Shown in pieces: positions 11,001 to 23,177 of a stretch of 64,000 bases of DNA (within the stretch, counting starts at the first letter, position 1; the number at the start of each line of letters is the position of its first letter). The stretch covers positions 5,396,501-5,460,500 of the forward strand of contig JBANSL010000016.1 in NCBI GenBank assembly GCA_037127255.1. The letters run 5' to 3'. The translations under genes and the position numbers were made by a program. The notes beneath the pieces were generated by a model. It made no database searches. It saw only the letters and a list, made by a program, of their open reading frames with translations, and was not told the origin of the DNA. This DNA comes from Persicaria tinctoria (Eukaryota; Streptophyta; Magnoliopsida; Caryophyllales; Polygonaceae).

Positions 11001-12234
11001 ATAACAAAAATAACGAGACTCGAAAAAATGCCTCAATTCACAATTTCACATACATCATACAAATTCAGCCCCAAAATATCACAGTTGGATCAAGTAAACT
11101 CTTCATATAACACCGCCAATTAATTTTAGACAAACAAAAAAATTCAACAAAATTTTATTTCACATTACTATAAACTGAAGACCTTTAATTAGTCGAATAT
11201 GTATTACTCCCACCAATATAAAATATTTGATTTTTACCATTTTACAAATTTTCTTATAAAGTTAAAAACTTTATAAAATATTAGTAATTCTTTAAAAAAT
11301 AATTTTAGTTTTTTTTTAATGTCAACAAGTCAAATATAAAATACTTTTAGATCGAATGGGATAGATTTAAAAATTAAGTCTTAAAAAACTCAAAAACTTA
11401 CTATTAATTTTTTCAGTCACCCAACAAAGTTTTAAAACCATTTTCAATAGTTTCTCCAAAAATTATTCAAAATGGAGAAATAAAATACATACTCTAATTT
11501 GCTAAAACTCTAACGGTTTCCTCATTTCAAAGATTTATAGAATAATTTAATTTTGAATAATGTTACAAATTTTGTGAAATTTTATTTTAAAAAATAAGGT
11601 GAAAAAATTATTAGACAAAAAATATACTACTGTACTATTTAATACAGTATTCATAAAAACTCAAAACAGTAAAATACCTAAAACGAGGAAGCCGTGACCC
11701 AACCGGCCAACCCCACAGTTTTGCTTCTCATTCGTGTCTGTTCGAAATGGGCGTGTGTAGTTTCATCGATCAATCAAGGGATCCATAAACCCTGAATTGC
11801 CACTCGTTTATACTCATCTCATCAATCCACAACTTCAATTGCAAGTACTGACAAGTAATTTTCATGGCAGCTGATTCCTGCGCTCTCTCCCCCTCTGTAA
11901 AATTATGTAGTATTTCTTATTTGATTCAATTCCCTCAACAGGCAAATCGCATCTGTATCCGAATTTCATTTTCGGATTGGTACATGGTTGTGATTTGATG
12001 AGATTGTTTTTTAATTGTTTTCGTCAAAGATTTGAGTGCATAAACTGCAATTTACATCTGATTCATGTTATATCTTACCGATTGGTAATCGAATTTGGCT
12101 TTGAAAGCATGTCTAGTAGCATTAGCAATCTAGGTTTAGATAATGAGTAGCAAAATGCAATGATATGAGTTACGATAGTATGGATGAGTGATATTTGGTT
12201 GTTTGTGGCAGTGGAGTTAGATGAGGGGCCTGGA
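11001..12234. other. AT-rich spacer and FAR1-related gene leader
   Basis: From 11001 to about 11690 this is AT-rich DNA. It includes a probable decayed Stowaway-like inverted repeat (about 11206-11362: ctcccaccaatataaaat… against …atataaaatacttttagatcg). From about 11700 it becomes the promoter and leader of the FAR1-related gene. An acceptor-like TGGCAG ending at 12211 suggests a 5' UTR intron. Confidence 0.4.
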
Positions 12235-13894
12235 ATGGTAGAGATTTCAGCTGAAAGGGCATCGGATATTGGTGGGGATGAGGGAAATTCGGAGCCATAT
12301 GAGGGCATGGAGTTTGAATCTGAGGAAGCAGCTAAGGTTTTCTATGATGATTATGCTAGAAGAGTTGGATTTGTAATGAGAGTAATGTCATGTCGTCGGT
12401 CTGAGGTTGATGGGAGGATTTTAGCACGCCGGCTAGGGTGTAATAAGGAGGGGTATTGTGTTAGTATCCGGGGCAAGTATGGACAGGTTAGGAAACCGCG
12501 AACAAGCACCAGGGAAGGTTGCAAGGCCATGGTTTTGGTGAAAATGGAGAAGTCAGGGAAGTGGATTGTGACGAAATTTGCGAGGGATCATAACCATCCA
12601 CTCGTGGTTTCGTCAAGAGAAGCTCGTCAATCACTGGTGAGTTATGCTAAAGTTACTTCTTTACTTTGCTGCACTACTGAACTATTGTTCTTCTCACTCA
12701 GGAAGGAATTTTAAGCTGTTAGTCCAACATATATCTGATAGAGCTAGAAATCAGGATTCACTCAACACACACAAAGCACACATGATCTTAGTGAGACTTT
12801 TTGTTTCAGAATGAATACCCAAAGGCTAATTTCCACGAAGCCGACAAGACAGAAATGATCTCTGGCCAATAAAGGCGCCTTTTAGTTCTACAAATTACTG
12901 AAAATTTTATGAATGACTGAATTGAAATAGGGGATTGTTATTGTTAATAATCTTCGCAAGCTGTCATACACTCTCAGCTTACAGCTTGTAAGATTAGTTA
13001 GCGGATCCCCCTCTAACTAACTACTCACTTGTCTTTAGCCAATCAATACCAGCTCCATGTGGGTCAGTCCCTTGCTGAGAACGAGTCCAACTAAACCTAG
13101 TAGTTATGGGGAAAGCATGTCTGCACTGGAGAACGAGTCCAGGAAAGAAATCTACAAGTATAGAGCCACTTCGCTGGGTGAATGCATTTCCTCATGCTCC
13201 TTGAGTCTCTGTAGGTTGGTTTCGTGTCCCATGTCCGGTGATACTACAGTCCTCTCATCTTCTGTGTACCAATATTTCCGTAGTTTTCATCACTGCATAT
13301 ATGATATATCTGTGGCCCTAAATATGACTGTGCACTTGTCTTCTTGTCTGAGTCAATATCTCCTAAGCCTCAATGTGTGTCCTGTCCTGATCTTACCTCT
13401 GGTTGCCATCTCAGTGATAAATGAACATCCAGATCTCGGCAAAGGCCATGTGTTTTACAATTTCCATGTTGGCTATTATCGCCATATTTTGCTTTCCCAA
13501 ATACCAGTTCCCGAACACCTTGTATAAAGAGATCCCTCTTCCATTTCAGACAAGCTCATTTACGATAATTTGTCTAACATAAGCAGATTTACCAAAACTC
13601 AAGTACCTACAGATCAAAATATTGTTCAAATTTTACACATGTAACTTGTTGATATCCATGTGATTGATAAATTTCTGCATGATTTTCAAGGATGACAAGG
13701 ATAGGAAGATTCAGGAGCTAACAGCCGAGTTACGGAACAAGAAGCGACTTTGTGCAATGTATAAAGAACAGTTGATGACCATGATTAAAGACGTTGAGGA
13801 GCACAATAACCAGCTAACGAAGAAAGTACAAATTGTACTCAGCAATCTCAAAGAGGTGGAGGATAAAGAATCAAAACCCTTAAATCGCGGATAG
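12235..13894 (+). CDS. Short FAR1-related (FRS-like) protein with a single FAR1 DNA-binding domain
   Basis: Two exons, 12235-12636 and 13691-13894, are joined in phase 0 by a 1,054-bp GT-AG intron and encode 201 residues. The first exon holds a WRKY-GCM1-type FAR1 zinc-finger domain: EGMEFESEEAAKVFYDDYA, then RRLGCNKEG, REGCKAMVLVKME and KFARDHNHPL, with the C-C-H-x-H ligands visible. The second exon is a coiled coil (DDKDRKIQELTAELRNKKRL) typical of the short FAR1-related proteins that lack the MULE-derived transposase core of FHY3/FAR1. These are thought to act as DNA-binding partners or modulators of light signalling; that role is from the family. The start at 12235 is chosen because it follows the likely 5' UTR acceptor at 12211; an in-frame ATG at 12184 would lie in that intron. 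No transposase core is present downstream. Confidence 0.92.
12637..13690 (+). other. Intron of the FAR1-related gene
   Basis: This GT-AG intron is unusually long for the gene. It contains a 156-codon open frame (13057-13527) without similarity that I recognise, and no terminal repeats that I could pair. Confidence 0.6.
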
Positions 13895-15200
13895 TTATAC
13901 CTTTATACAGTATAGAAACGGCCCAGCCTGATGACGAATGATGGTAAGTTCTTCTGATACTCCTACAATCTACCTTGTGTCATTTATCTTTTATATAGCT
14001 TTTACTAAAAGTGGTATCTTTTACTCTCACTGTTACGTGTTTTTTCTCGATTCCTTGATTACAGATAGAGTGAGGAATATATACTGATTCATAAAGACGC
14101 CGAAGAAGATTGTATCACCCCAGCTCATCGCATGTGGCACAATTGCTGAATTGCAGCATGCTTTTCCCATGGTATTAGAAGTGCAGGTTATGTGTGATGA
14201 AATCTGTCTCGAGGATGACGGCGAATATGAACGTTGAGCTTGTTCCTTTTCCACAGCTGCTGAGCTGATGATTTTGTGCATTACTGTGTGTTAGCTTCAG
14301 AAATATATTGTACTATTAGTTAAAGGGCTGATGATAAAACATGCTGTAGTCACTTGCTAGTTGCTGCCATAAATTACAGAACTTGTCTTTTTTTTTTTTT
14401 TTTGAAATTGTAAAAGTCTTCTTGGAACGTTTGTTGTAGAGTTTATTTCTGTTTGGTTCATTACGTCTGTTATTTGTATTTCTGTTTCTAGGTTGCTCTG
14501 TTAGATAGTTCGCCGTATGCCGACTTTGGTTAGCCTCTCGATGAGTCAGACCTGTCTGACTTTCGAATTTTTACCTAATCAAAATAAATAAATAAATTAC
14601 AATTAGAATTAGAATTAACTTTATTAACTAAATCTTAACATGAACCACAATGTGGATCTTGCCATAACTTCACATAAGCATGATTGGACTTGTTTTGATG
14701 TTAATACCAATATAGTATGTAGTATATGATATATTTTCAACATGATACCGTGCGTTCGGAATCTTCAAGTATGGGTGTCAAAATGATGTTAATATGGAAG
14801 AAAAAATCATAATTTCTTATCAATACTCTTAGCGAGAAAAAATAAAATCGAAAACTTGTTTTGAAAAAACGGACACTCTTCAAGTTTGTTTATGATAAAC
14901 TGATCCGAAAAAATTGGTTTTTGGTTAATCGATTAACCGAAGTTACAAGAAATAATTTTTGGATCCTTAGTTAGGATGTATTTGGATTCCAATACATTTT
15001 AATTATAATGAATTTGTAATTATAAATATATGAATAATATTTAATTAGTACTTTTTTAATGTATTTAACATAACTTAGATTTTAAATAAAATACACAGTA
15101 AATTCCAATTAACCGAGATTATATTCAATAATAATATATGGATCCCAAATGGGCCTCATAACATAATTTGGTGGCCCATATGTGTACGGACAACCCCAGC
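13895..15200. other. Spacer with a LINE 3'-tail fragment
   Basis: This is the 3' flank of the FAR1-related gene followed by AT-rich DNA. A T run of about 19 lies at 14385-14403. The stretch near 14500-14605 ends in TTCGAATTTTTACCTAATCA followed by (AAAT)n. It shares that sequence with the minus-strand LINE-derived insertion whose tail lies at 52081-52130, so it is a 3' fragment of the same LINE family. No gene was recognised. Confidence 0.5.
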
Positions 15201-16192
15201 ACAATCTGTACCCAATCGATCACCGCTTCAAGGGTTTCCTTCAGCAAAGCCAATTTCTGAGCTCTTCAATGGTGGATTGGGGGTGTTCTCTGCGGATCCA
15301 GACAAGGAGGTGATTCCGCGTTGAAGCCGCATCTGAGGTGCGCGATTTCTCTCCATCTCTCTTCTTATTCCTTCCTGAATTGCTGTTGTGCTCTGTGATT
15401 TCTCGTTTGTACATCGTTGATCCTTGTTAGGGTTAGACCGATCTAATTTCTAGCGGCTTACATTTGATTGCTTCGCTCATTTATCTGTTTGGATTCAAAG
15501 CTGCCTTGTTTTCAGACATGCGAAGTTTCCGATCCCTATCGTTTAGATCCAGGACTCGCTCTCTTGTGATATTAGTTGCTTGAAATATCGATCTTTTTTA
15601 TGTGCTTTCATGGATTAGAAGTTTGGATTAGGTAGCTTCCCATTTAATTTGATCACAATGTTATTGTCATATTAAAAAAATGTTCCTTCTCACTGATTTG
15701 ATTTCTGTGTATGAGTTCATGCATTATCTTTGTTTAAGGTTATCATTTACTGTACTTAGACTAGTTTTAGGTGTGAAAGATTTCACTGATTTCTTCACTT
15801 TGATGATTGATGACAGTTTGCAAACATGGATGTGCTGATTGCTTATTAGGTTCACATTTGTCTTCATAATCCACTCATTTGTTTATAATGGCACAAGGTC
15901 CTCACGCCAGATGAACCCTAGTCTATTTTACCAAAATGTTTAAATCTTTTATTTGCTTGAGAAAGGAATAAAAACACCTGTATTTCTTTCTGTTTGGATC
16001 AACTTGTACCTTTATATTATGCCAATGGGGCTTCATTTTTTGTCTTGAAAGTTGTTAGTTGTTGATCTTATAAATCCTTGTAAACGAAAGTGGGACTTAT
16101 ATTTTTGTCGGGTCTTGCAGGCTCATCTTCTAGAAAGATAGTTTGGAAGTTACTTCGGATAAAATAAGTGGAGGAAGACAAGAAATCAAGGA
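15201..16192 (+). other. 5' UTR of the NDUFAF3-like gene, with an intron
   Basis: A leader near 15210-15340 ends at a donor-like CTGAG|GTGCGC. An acceptor TCTTGCAG near 16120 precedes the last 70 bases of leader. The intervening T-rich sequence of about 780 bp looks like a typical plant leader intron. The exact transcription start is unknown. Confidence 0.5.
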
Positions 16193-16708
16193 ATGGCATT
16201 GAGGCATAAATCATCAACAGCTCTCCTACCAACCCTCGTTAGGACTCTAAGAAAAGACAGCCCAAGACACCGCTTACAGCCTTTGCCTTCTCTTAGGCGA
16301 GCATTTTCGCTATATGATCAGATTAACCTGATCAACAATGTCCCTGATGACGAACTTCGCTTCCAGGAGTTTGACGACGGAGGCTTTAAGGTGAATGGTG
16401 TCAAGTATGAAGGCAGTATGTTGTGTGTTGGAAATCTTCTCCTTTCATGGAAGGTGAAGAGGTTTTCAGATGTAACTCCAGATAGCTTGTCTATCCTGCG
16501 GATTTTACGGCCTATTCCTGAGATTTTGGTCCTTGGGTGCGGTAAGTACATTCAACCCGTGCACCCAGAGGTTCGGAAATTCATTAGATCGTCGGGAATG
16601 AAGCTGGAGGTAGTTGATTCAAGAAATGCTGCATCAACATACAACATCCTGAATGAAGAAGGGCGAGTTGTGGCTGCTGCCCTTCTTCCTCATGGAGTCG
16701 AATCTTGA
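16193..16708 (+). CDS. NDUFAF3/Mth938-domain mitochondrial protein (DUF498)
   Basis: A single-exon gene of 171 residues. The first 45 residues are rich in Arg, Ser and Leu and lack acids, a likely mitochondrial presequence. The rest is a Mth938/NDUFAF3 domain: GFKVNGVKYEGSMLCVGNLL, LSWKV, LRPIPEILVLGCGKYIQP, IRSSGMKLEVVDSRNAASTY and EGRVVAAALLPHG. Animal NDUFAF3 assists early assembly of respiratory complex I; a similar role in plant mitochondria is inferred from family. The length matches plant homologues. The leader carries an intron, and the coding part does not. Confidence 0.92.
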   Translation: MALRHKSSTALLPTLVRTLRKDSPRHRLQPLPSLRRAFSLYDQINLINNVPDDELRFQEFDDGGFKVNGVKYEGSMLCVGNLLLSWKVKRFSDVTPDSLSILRILRPIPEILVLGCGKYIQPVHPEVRKFIRSSGMKLEVVDSRNAASTYNILNEEGRVVAAALLPHGVES

Positions 16709-17765
16709 TGATTGCGGTAAATTGCTCCATTTTTCTCTAACTCGACTTGTGTAAATTGTATCTGAATTTTGTGAACCATTTGGTTGGGAATGACTGATCC
16801 GGTAGTTCGGTTTTCCTTAATCCATCGAAAGAATAATACCAATGTGAGACATTTCTTTACCCTATTGTCGGGCTTCCTAGCACAAAGAGGAATACACTGA
16901 TGGTATGGGGTCACGTGATGGGAAGCTCGGTATAGGGTCATTGACAGGTCCGATTGTGATCTTAGGGTTCTATCCAATTGTGAAAATGGAGGGGTATAAT
17001 TCCAAATTCCAATTGGGATGCTTTGTTTCAGTTTTTTCCCAACCTCAGATTGTTAATGAAATGTTTATGTTTAACCTGCCAAAGTATTTGGGGGAATAGT
17101 TTCAATGGTGAATTTGCCGTCTGTTCAAAACAAAATTTTATGAAAATCACTTCACAAGTTGGGACACTTCATTTGGGATATTATTTTAGGAAGAATAACA
17201 AAATATACCTCAAGTCAATAAATGAGTTGCAAAAACTAATATATGCAAATCTGCCTTTATTTTACTTATAAAAATTCAAAAATATATTTATATTTCATAC
17301 AGTATATTCACATGTTTATAAATTTTATACAAATTATAAACTAATGTAATCAATCTTTTAATTATATATATATATATTTAAAACATATGTTTTCATAACA
17401 AAAATTTTATCATGAAAAATTTGTTGTGCACCATGGATTGTATTTGTAGGTGATTTGCATTGGGCAAAGAGTAGTCCACCGAGGCTCTTTTGGTCTCATT
17501 CGTATTATCACCTAACAACAAATAATAACCTTCCTCGATTTCCTAATAGTTGGTGTATTTTTTACAACTTTGAATATTTAGGCTATCTTTCGCAATTATA
17601 CAATTTTTAAATTATTTCCCACTATTTGGCCCAAGAAAATAATGAAAACCGAAATGTGGACAGAACAAAAATATCCCCACAATGAAAGACCCAAAACTCG
17701 GAAGGGGATAAACCCCACACTCTCCTCTCCATCGTCTTCCTCCACCTCTCCGTATCTCCGTTCGA
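16709..17765. other. Spacer between NDUFAF3-like gene and EGY2
   Basis: 3' UTR of the upstream gene, then AT-rich intergenic DNA with a short TA run near 17364, then the EGY2 promoter and leader from about 17650. No transposon ends or further genes were recognised. Confidence 0.5.
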
Positions 17766-20700
17766 ATGAGTTTGCATTCCATGGCGACTCTTACTGGCTA
17801 CGGCCCTAGCATCAGTAATTTCACACTCGTTCGCGTATCATCTGTGAATGTCGCCGGTCGCAGAAGCGCGCGTATTAGCCACCAGCCAAGAGGCAAAAGC
17901 TGCGTGTGCTCGAACCACAGGAGATGGAGGACGCAGGTTTTGTACAGGTTAAGTGCTAGGTTTAGGAGGTTTAGGTGCTTCAGTGGCGGTGGTAGTGATG
18001 GCGATGGGGAGAATGATTCCAATTTGGCTACCAAGGGAGCGGAGGAGAAAGATTCGAGCTCCGAATCAACTCCAATGGTAAACTCTTATGCGTTGATTAT
18101 GATATTTATGATGTTATTCTTGGAAATTGATCAATGAACTTGTTGGATTGCTTTGATTGGGATCAGGAATTAGTGGAAGTGAGATTGAGTTGAGGTGATT
18201 TATGTTTCGAAATGAAGTTCACTTCACTGTATCTTGATCAATTTACACTCCCTGCTTGTATTTTGAACTTGATCATTGCAGATATTTATGTATGAATGCA
18301 ATCCTGATGTTATGATAGATAGCATTTGGATATGAGTTCGAAATGAACTTGCTAGGGAGACTAGATTTCGTGACGGTATTTGTGTGTGTATTGGCGACCC
18401 CCGCTACTTGTCTCTTGAGCTTGATCATTGGATTCAATGCACATACCAATGAATCAGGTAGTCTTTCAGTGTCCAAAAGAAAATTATTGGTTAAGCTAAT
18501 GCTGGTTTTATAACTTCATTAATTGCAGCCCCCATCTATTCCACCAGTTGAACCAGTTTACAGCAACTTCCAGGTTGACTCTTTTAAGTTAATGGAACTG
18601 CTTGGACCTGAGAAGGTTGATCCATCTGATGTGAAGCTGATTAAAGAAAAATTATTTGGGTATTCGACGTTTTGGGTGACAAAGGAAGAACCTTTTGGTG
18701 ATTTTGGTGAGGGAATTTTGTTCCTTGGAAATTTAAGGGGGAAGAGAGAAGATGTGTTTGAGAAACTGCAAATGCAGCTAAGAGAACTTATGGGCGATAA
18801 GTATAATCTTTTCATGGTGGAGGAACCAAATTCTGAAGGACCAGATCCTCGTGGAGGGCCACGAGTTAGTTTAGGTATGCTACGAAAAGAGGTTTCAGAA
18901 CCAGGTCCAACCACTCTATGGCAATATGTGATCGCACTCTTGCTCTTCCTCCTCACTATTGGTTCGTCAGTGGAATTAGGAATTGCATCTCAGGTATACA
19001 TGCACATGTACCCTTTATGTTGTTTTATTTGTTCTCATCTTTTTCTGAAAATTAGTTCAACTTCAGGTAATGTACTTTGAATATGATATTCAATCATTAG
19101 GCCGTCATTTATCTGTCCCAGACCTCCAGCCTGTTATATTCGATTTGAGTTGATAGTTAGGAACTTAGGATGTTTATATATATTTATTTATTTATAAATG
19201 TGCAACTGTATACTATAGCATTTCATACTTGACAGATAAATCGACTTCCACCTGAGGTTGTCAAATACTTCACTGATCCAAATGCAATTGAACCACCAGA
19301 TATGCAATTGCTACTCCCTTTTGTTGATTCTGCCCTGCCACTTGCATACGGTGTACTGGGAGTTCAGCTATTTCATGTATGGAATTCCATCCCTTATAAG
19401 TCGTTTTCAATTTAATTCTTCTGTAACTCAGATTTAATCAATTTGTAATCATCTGATTTAGTTCGTAAAGTTTAAGACCATCCCTGTGGCCTTGCACCTT
19501 ACAAACTACAAAAAATGGGAGAAACCTGTCAGAACCCTTTGAGTGTTTAGTTTACATTGAGCTTATATCTTTTATTGTATGAATCATGTTAAAAAACTAT
19601 TGCCTGCAGGAGATTGGACATTTTTTGGCAGCTTCTGCAAGGAGAGTAAAGCTTAGCATTCCTTATTTTATCCCAAACATAACCCTTGGTAGCTTTGGTG
19701 CAATCACGCAAGTAAGGATCAAACATCCCTTGTTATCCCATTTTTTAATGCTATGGCAACTGATTAGTTGAGCATTCTTGTTTATTTACAATAAGCTATC
19801 TGAGAAGTTCTTTGGATATACTTTTGCAACTCCCTCTAAGCATATATGGATGTTATTCTCAGGGCATCTGATTAGATCACTGTGTTGCTAATCATTCTTG
19901 GATTATGTGAATCTCTCATTGCTAAGAAGTTTGTAGAAGTACCGAGTTGCTAATCACATTCTTAATCTTATATAGTTCAAGTCTATCCTCCCTGATAGAA
20001 AGGCTGAAGTCGACATTTCTCTTGCTGGTCCATTTGCTGGTGGTGCACTAGCTTTTTCAATGTTTGCTGTTGGCCTTCTGCTTTCCTCAAATCCGGATGC
20101 CGCAGGAGATTTAGTACAAGTTCCAACCACCCTATTTCAAGGTTCTTTGCTTCTAGGATTGATCAGCAGAGCTACACTTGGTTATACGTATGTCTTCCCT
20201 TTGCCATATTGTCTGCTCAATTTTTCTCCTGAAGTTATTCTGCCATATTACAGAATTAAAATTATCTTTCCAATGGTGACATTGCAATAAAATATCTTGG
20301 AAAAATTGGGTGACATAGGCTTGCAATATGCCAACAATCTTAAAAAAAGAGGTAGTTTAAAACTATTTCTTTATGCAGGAGCTTCTTGATGCACTTTGCA
20401 TACTTTTGAAAGAGCTTCTTGATGCACTTCGCATACTAGAAACTGGGTAGCACTCTGTACCCTTGAGTGAAGGCCTACTGTGATTTCGCTCAACAGATGA
20501 GATGAGAATAATGTTGGATCTCCTTTATGAAATGATTGATGAACATATTTCCAGATCTAGTGACTCCACTGAAGAGTTTTCATTGTGAGACCGCTAATTA
20601 ACTAAAAGAACCATATCTTCTAGCATTGTTAATCGCCTTGGTGGTTTATCCTCCTCAACTAACAATTTTATTGGAAATAACAATGATAATTAATTAGTGG

Positions 20701-22831
20701 GGAAACATCTTTAGTTTAGAAGCATACAACATGCCTCAAAGACTCAAACACTTGTACTTCTGCAGTTCTGTTTAACTTCCCTTCCTCTTGCTAATGCAGA
20801 GCAATGCATGCTTCCTCAGTTGCAATCCATCCGCTTGTAATTGCTGGGTGGTAAGCTTTTCTTGTGCCATTTCCTTCCTAGTGTTTTCCACCTTCAGCAG
20901 CTTTTTATAGTATAATTCCTTTTGCAGGTGTGGCCTAACAACATCAGCTTTCAATTTGCTTCCAGTGGGATGCCTTGATGGTGGGAGGGCTGTGCAGGTA
21001 TTTTACTATATTTTGTCTTTGCAATTCTCAATGGGAAAACTGCAGTATTTATGAATAATTCTCTTGGTCCAAGAGTGCAAATGATGCATATATTTCACAC
21101 AGAAACTAAAATCTTCCTCTTCTTCCGCTAAGCCAAGCAGCCTGTCAATGCAGCCCTCTTTTAACAAAACAATTTTGTCCTCTTCTCCCTGCTTAATGGC
21201 AACTATAGTTGATTCAAAATGTGAGTATGTTCTAGTATGACTCATACTCTGATCAGTAATCAATCCAGAGCATTGACTACTAAATATTTAGGCCTTGTTT
21301 GTTTGAGTAGAAGGGAATAGAAGAGAAAGGAATCAAATTTTGTATGTAAAATTTGTATAATTATCACTTTTTTGTGAGTCTAGACTCTAGAGAAGGGGAA
21401 AGGGAAATGATTAGAGCATTAGCATCCTAGGGGATATGATTACCCTATGCTCAAATTAGGTAATCAAATGGGGGGAAAGAAAATAGATTTTGCCGCTTCT
21501 CATTTATTATGGCTTGGACCTTTTATGGCGGATATTGGCGCACAAACCCCCTTCTTCTACATTTTCAGAGAAAGAGAATTGATATATGATCTATTCGAAG
21601 CTGCCACTGGCATGAGAATGATGCATAATTATTTTCGCATCGGAGGAGTCACTGCCGATCTACCTTATGGCTGGATAGATAAATGTTTGGATTTTTGTGA
21701 GTATTTTTTAACAGCAATTGCTGAATATCAAAGGCTTATTACGCGAAACTGCACTTCCACTTGGCACCTATCGTAATGATAAACGGCTAGTCTCGCCGTG
21801 ACCTTCTCTTGAATTCTCAAAACTTCTGTCGCATGGAAAATGAGGGAAGGAGGGTAATGGTAAGAATATTGATCAATTAATCTTAACTTAAAAATGGACT
21901 AGATTCGGAAGCTTAACCATTATCTTTCTTTATCTAAAAACAAACGAGGGGGTAGTTTCTTTTTTTTTGAGATTGCAGCCCGGCTTGTCTCTAGTGTCCT
22001 GTCACACTCAAGAAACCGTCTTACTTTAGTGTCTCATTCATGCCTAGGATTTTTCTGCACTTGCTTGACAACAAAACTGCTTTGAAATTTCCTGGTTTGC
22101 ATTTTGTTTAGTTTATCTTGTCCTCTAATTTACTTAAGTGCTTTTGTTAATGATGTTTGCTTTCCGTGTAAGCCAGCATATTGAATTTCCCTTTGTGAAT
22201 CTATGTGCTGTGTCTGTGTTAGAATATTCTAAGCTAGAAATCATATATCATGCTTGCTGACTGAGGTGAAAATCTCAGCTACCATTTAATTCATACGAGT
22301 TATTGACTTGTCGGTCATTATACAGCTAACTACATGAATCACTTGACAGGGTGCTTTTGGAAAGAGTGCGTTGGTTGCCTTCGGTTTGACTACTTATGCA
22401 TTGCTTGGATTAGGAGTGGTACACCTCTTTAGATTCAAAGAGTGCACCTTAAATGTGTTAAAATTGTTCTTTATCCGTTAGGGTGAGTTATGCATTATGT
22501 TCTGATTTGCAGCTAGGTGGCCCATTGTCGCTTCCATGGGGTTTATACGTTCTAATTTGTCAGGTATGATGAAGACACAAGTAAATAGCCCCATATGATA
22601 TTTTCGTCTATAAACCTAAGATTCGTCATCCTTCAATTTCCTTGCCCTGATCAATACCATTGTACTCTCCAGAGAACCCCAGAGAAGCCATGCTTGAACG
22701 ACGTAACAGAGGTTGAAACATGGAAACAAGGCGTGCTCATAGCTGCTATTTTCCTCGTCGTACTGACGCTCCTACCCGTGTGGGACGAGCTTGCGGAGCA
22801 GCTGGGTATAGGCCTTGTAACCACATTCTGA
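17766..22831 (+). CDS. EGY2: EGY2, chloroplast membrane zinc metalloprotease (site-2 protease type)
   Basis: Ten exons: 17766-18077, 18529-18993, 19236-19376, 19610-19711, 19976-20187, 20800-20850, 20928-20997, 22350-22418, 22513-22563 and 22673-22831. All have GT-AG borders with matching phases and encode 543 residues. Residues 1 to about 70 are a basic, Ser/Arg-rich chloroplast transit peptide. A soluble region follows, then several membrane spans starting with [16 protein letters not shown]. Zinc-site motif HEIGH is built across the exon 3/4 junction (H | EIGH). The third-ligand motif is [13 protein letters not shown] in exon 7, the NxxPxxxxDGG type. In Arabidopsis, EGY2 is an intramembrane protease of the thylakoid affecting plastid transcription and photosystem II proteins; that role is from the family. 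Intron 7 (20998-22349) is long and carries inserted plastid DNA. Confidence 0.95.
21291..21952. mobile_element. Possible Tourist-like MITE boundary pair around the plastid insert
   Basis: The sequence ggccttgtttgttt at 21291-21304 and its near inverse aaacaaacgagggg at 21938-21951 resemble PIF/Harbinger MITE ends. A TTA precedes the left end, but no clean TTA follows the right end. The pair encloses the plastid-derived segment. The call is weak because no target duplication was found. Confidence 0.35.
21495..21833. pseudogene. Nuclear plastid DNA (NUPT): ndhH fragment fused to 4.5S rRNA fragment
   Basis: Positions of about 21495-21748 (plus strand) encode about 84 residues of plastid Ndh[60 protein letters not shown]. 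From about 21748 to 21833 the minus strand matches the 5' part of plastid 4.5S rRNA (GAAGGTCACGGCGAGAC, CCGTTTATCATTACGATAGG) plus the adjoining 23S-4.5S spacer. In plastid genomes ndhH lies in the small single-copy region and 4.5S in the inverted repeat, so two separate pieces were joined. It sits inside EGY2 intron 7 and is non-functional. The match rests on recognition of the conserved plastid sequences. Confidence 0.88.
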
Positions 22832-23177
22832 GCTAATCTTATAATAAGCACATTACCAGTTTTGTTTGCACACATGTAAAGTCGTTGTAATCCAAATCAT
22901 AGTTAGAGATAAAAAGCAAAAAAGGGTCTTGCATGTTGATATATAACTGATTGTGCACCAAGCCCCTAGGCTATATTTTTGTGAACAACCTGTATGTATC
23001 CTGTACTTTCACTCCAGTAATAAAATACATTGATTACTGGATAGCTCTTAGCATTACCTGTAGTTTTAGCTGCGGGGTGGCTATATTCACCCGGCGCAGC
23101 GCAGGAGCTATATGCACTCCATGTGGACGGATCCTGGATCCGTTTCACCCACAGTTTAACACATGTCCAGTAATTAT
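22832..23177. other. EGY2 3' UTR and flank
   Basis: 3' untranslated region and immediate flank of EGY2, up to the target duplication of the next transposon. No gene was recognised. Confidence 0.5.

Noticed and set aside
11430..11620. Possible copy of the CATCTCCAACAG-type MITE found at 60561
   Set aside because: Shares CTCCA/TGGAG words only; terminal inverted repeats were not found.
13057..13527. 156-codon open frame in the FAR1-related gene intron
   Set aside because: It lies wholly inside a well-supported GT-AG intron, has no recognisable domain and has irregular composition. Treated as chance.
21447..21776. A possible gene encoding an NADH dehydrogenase-like protein
   Set aside because: It is a fragment of plastid ndhH running into antisense 4.5S rRNA, inside an intron; not a nuclear gene.
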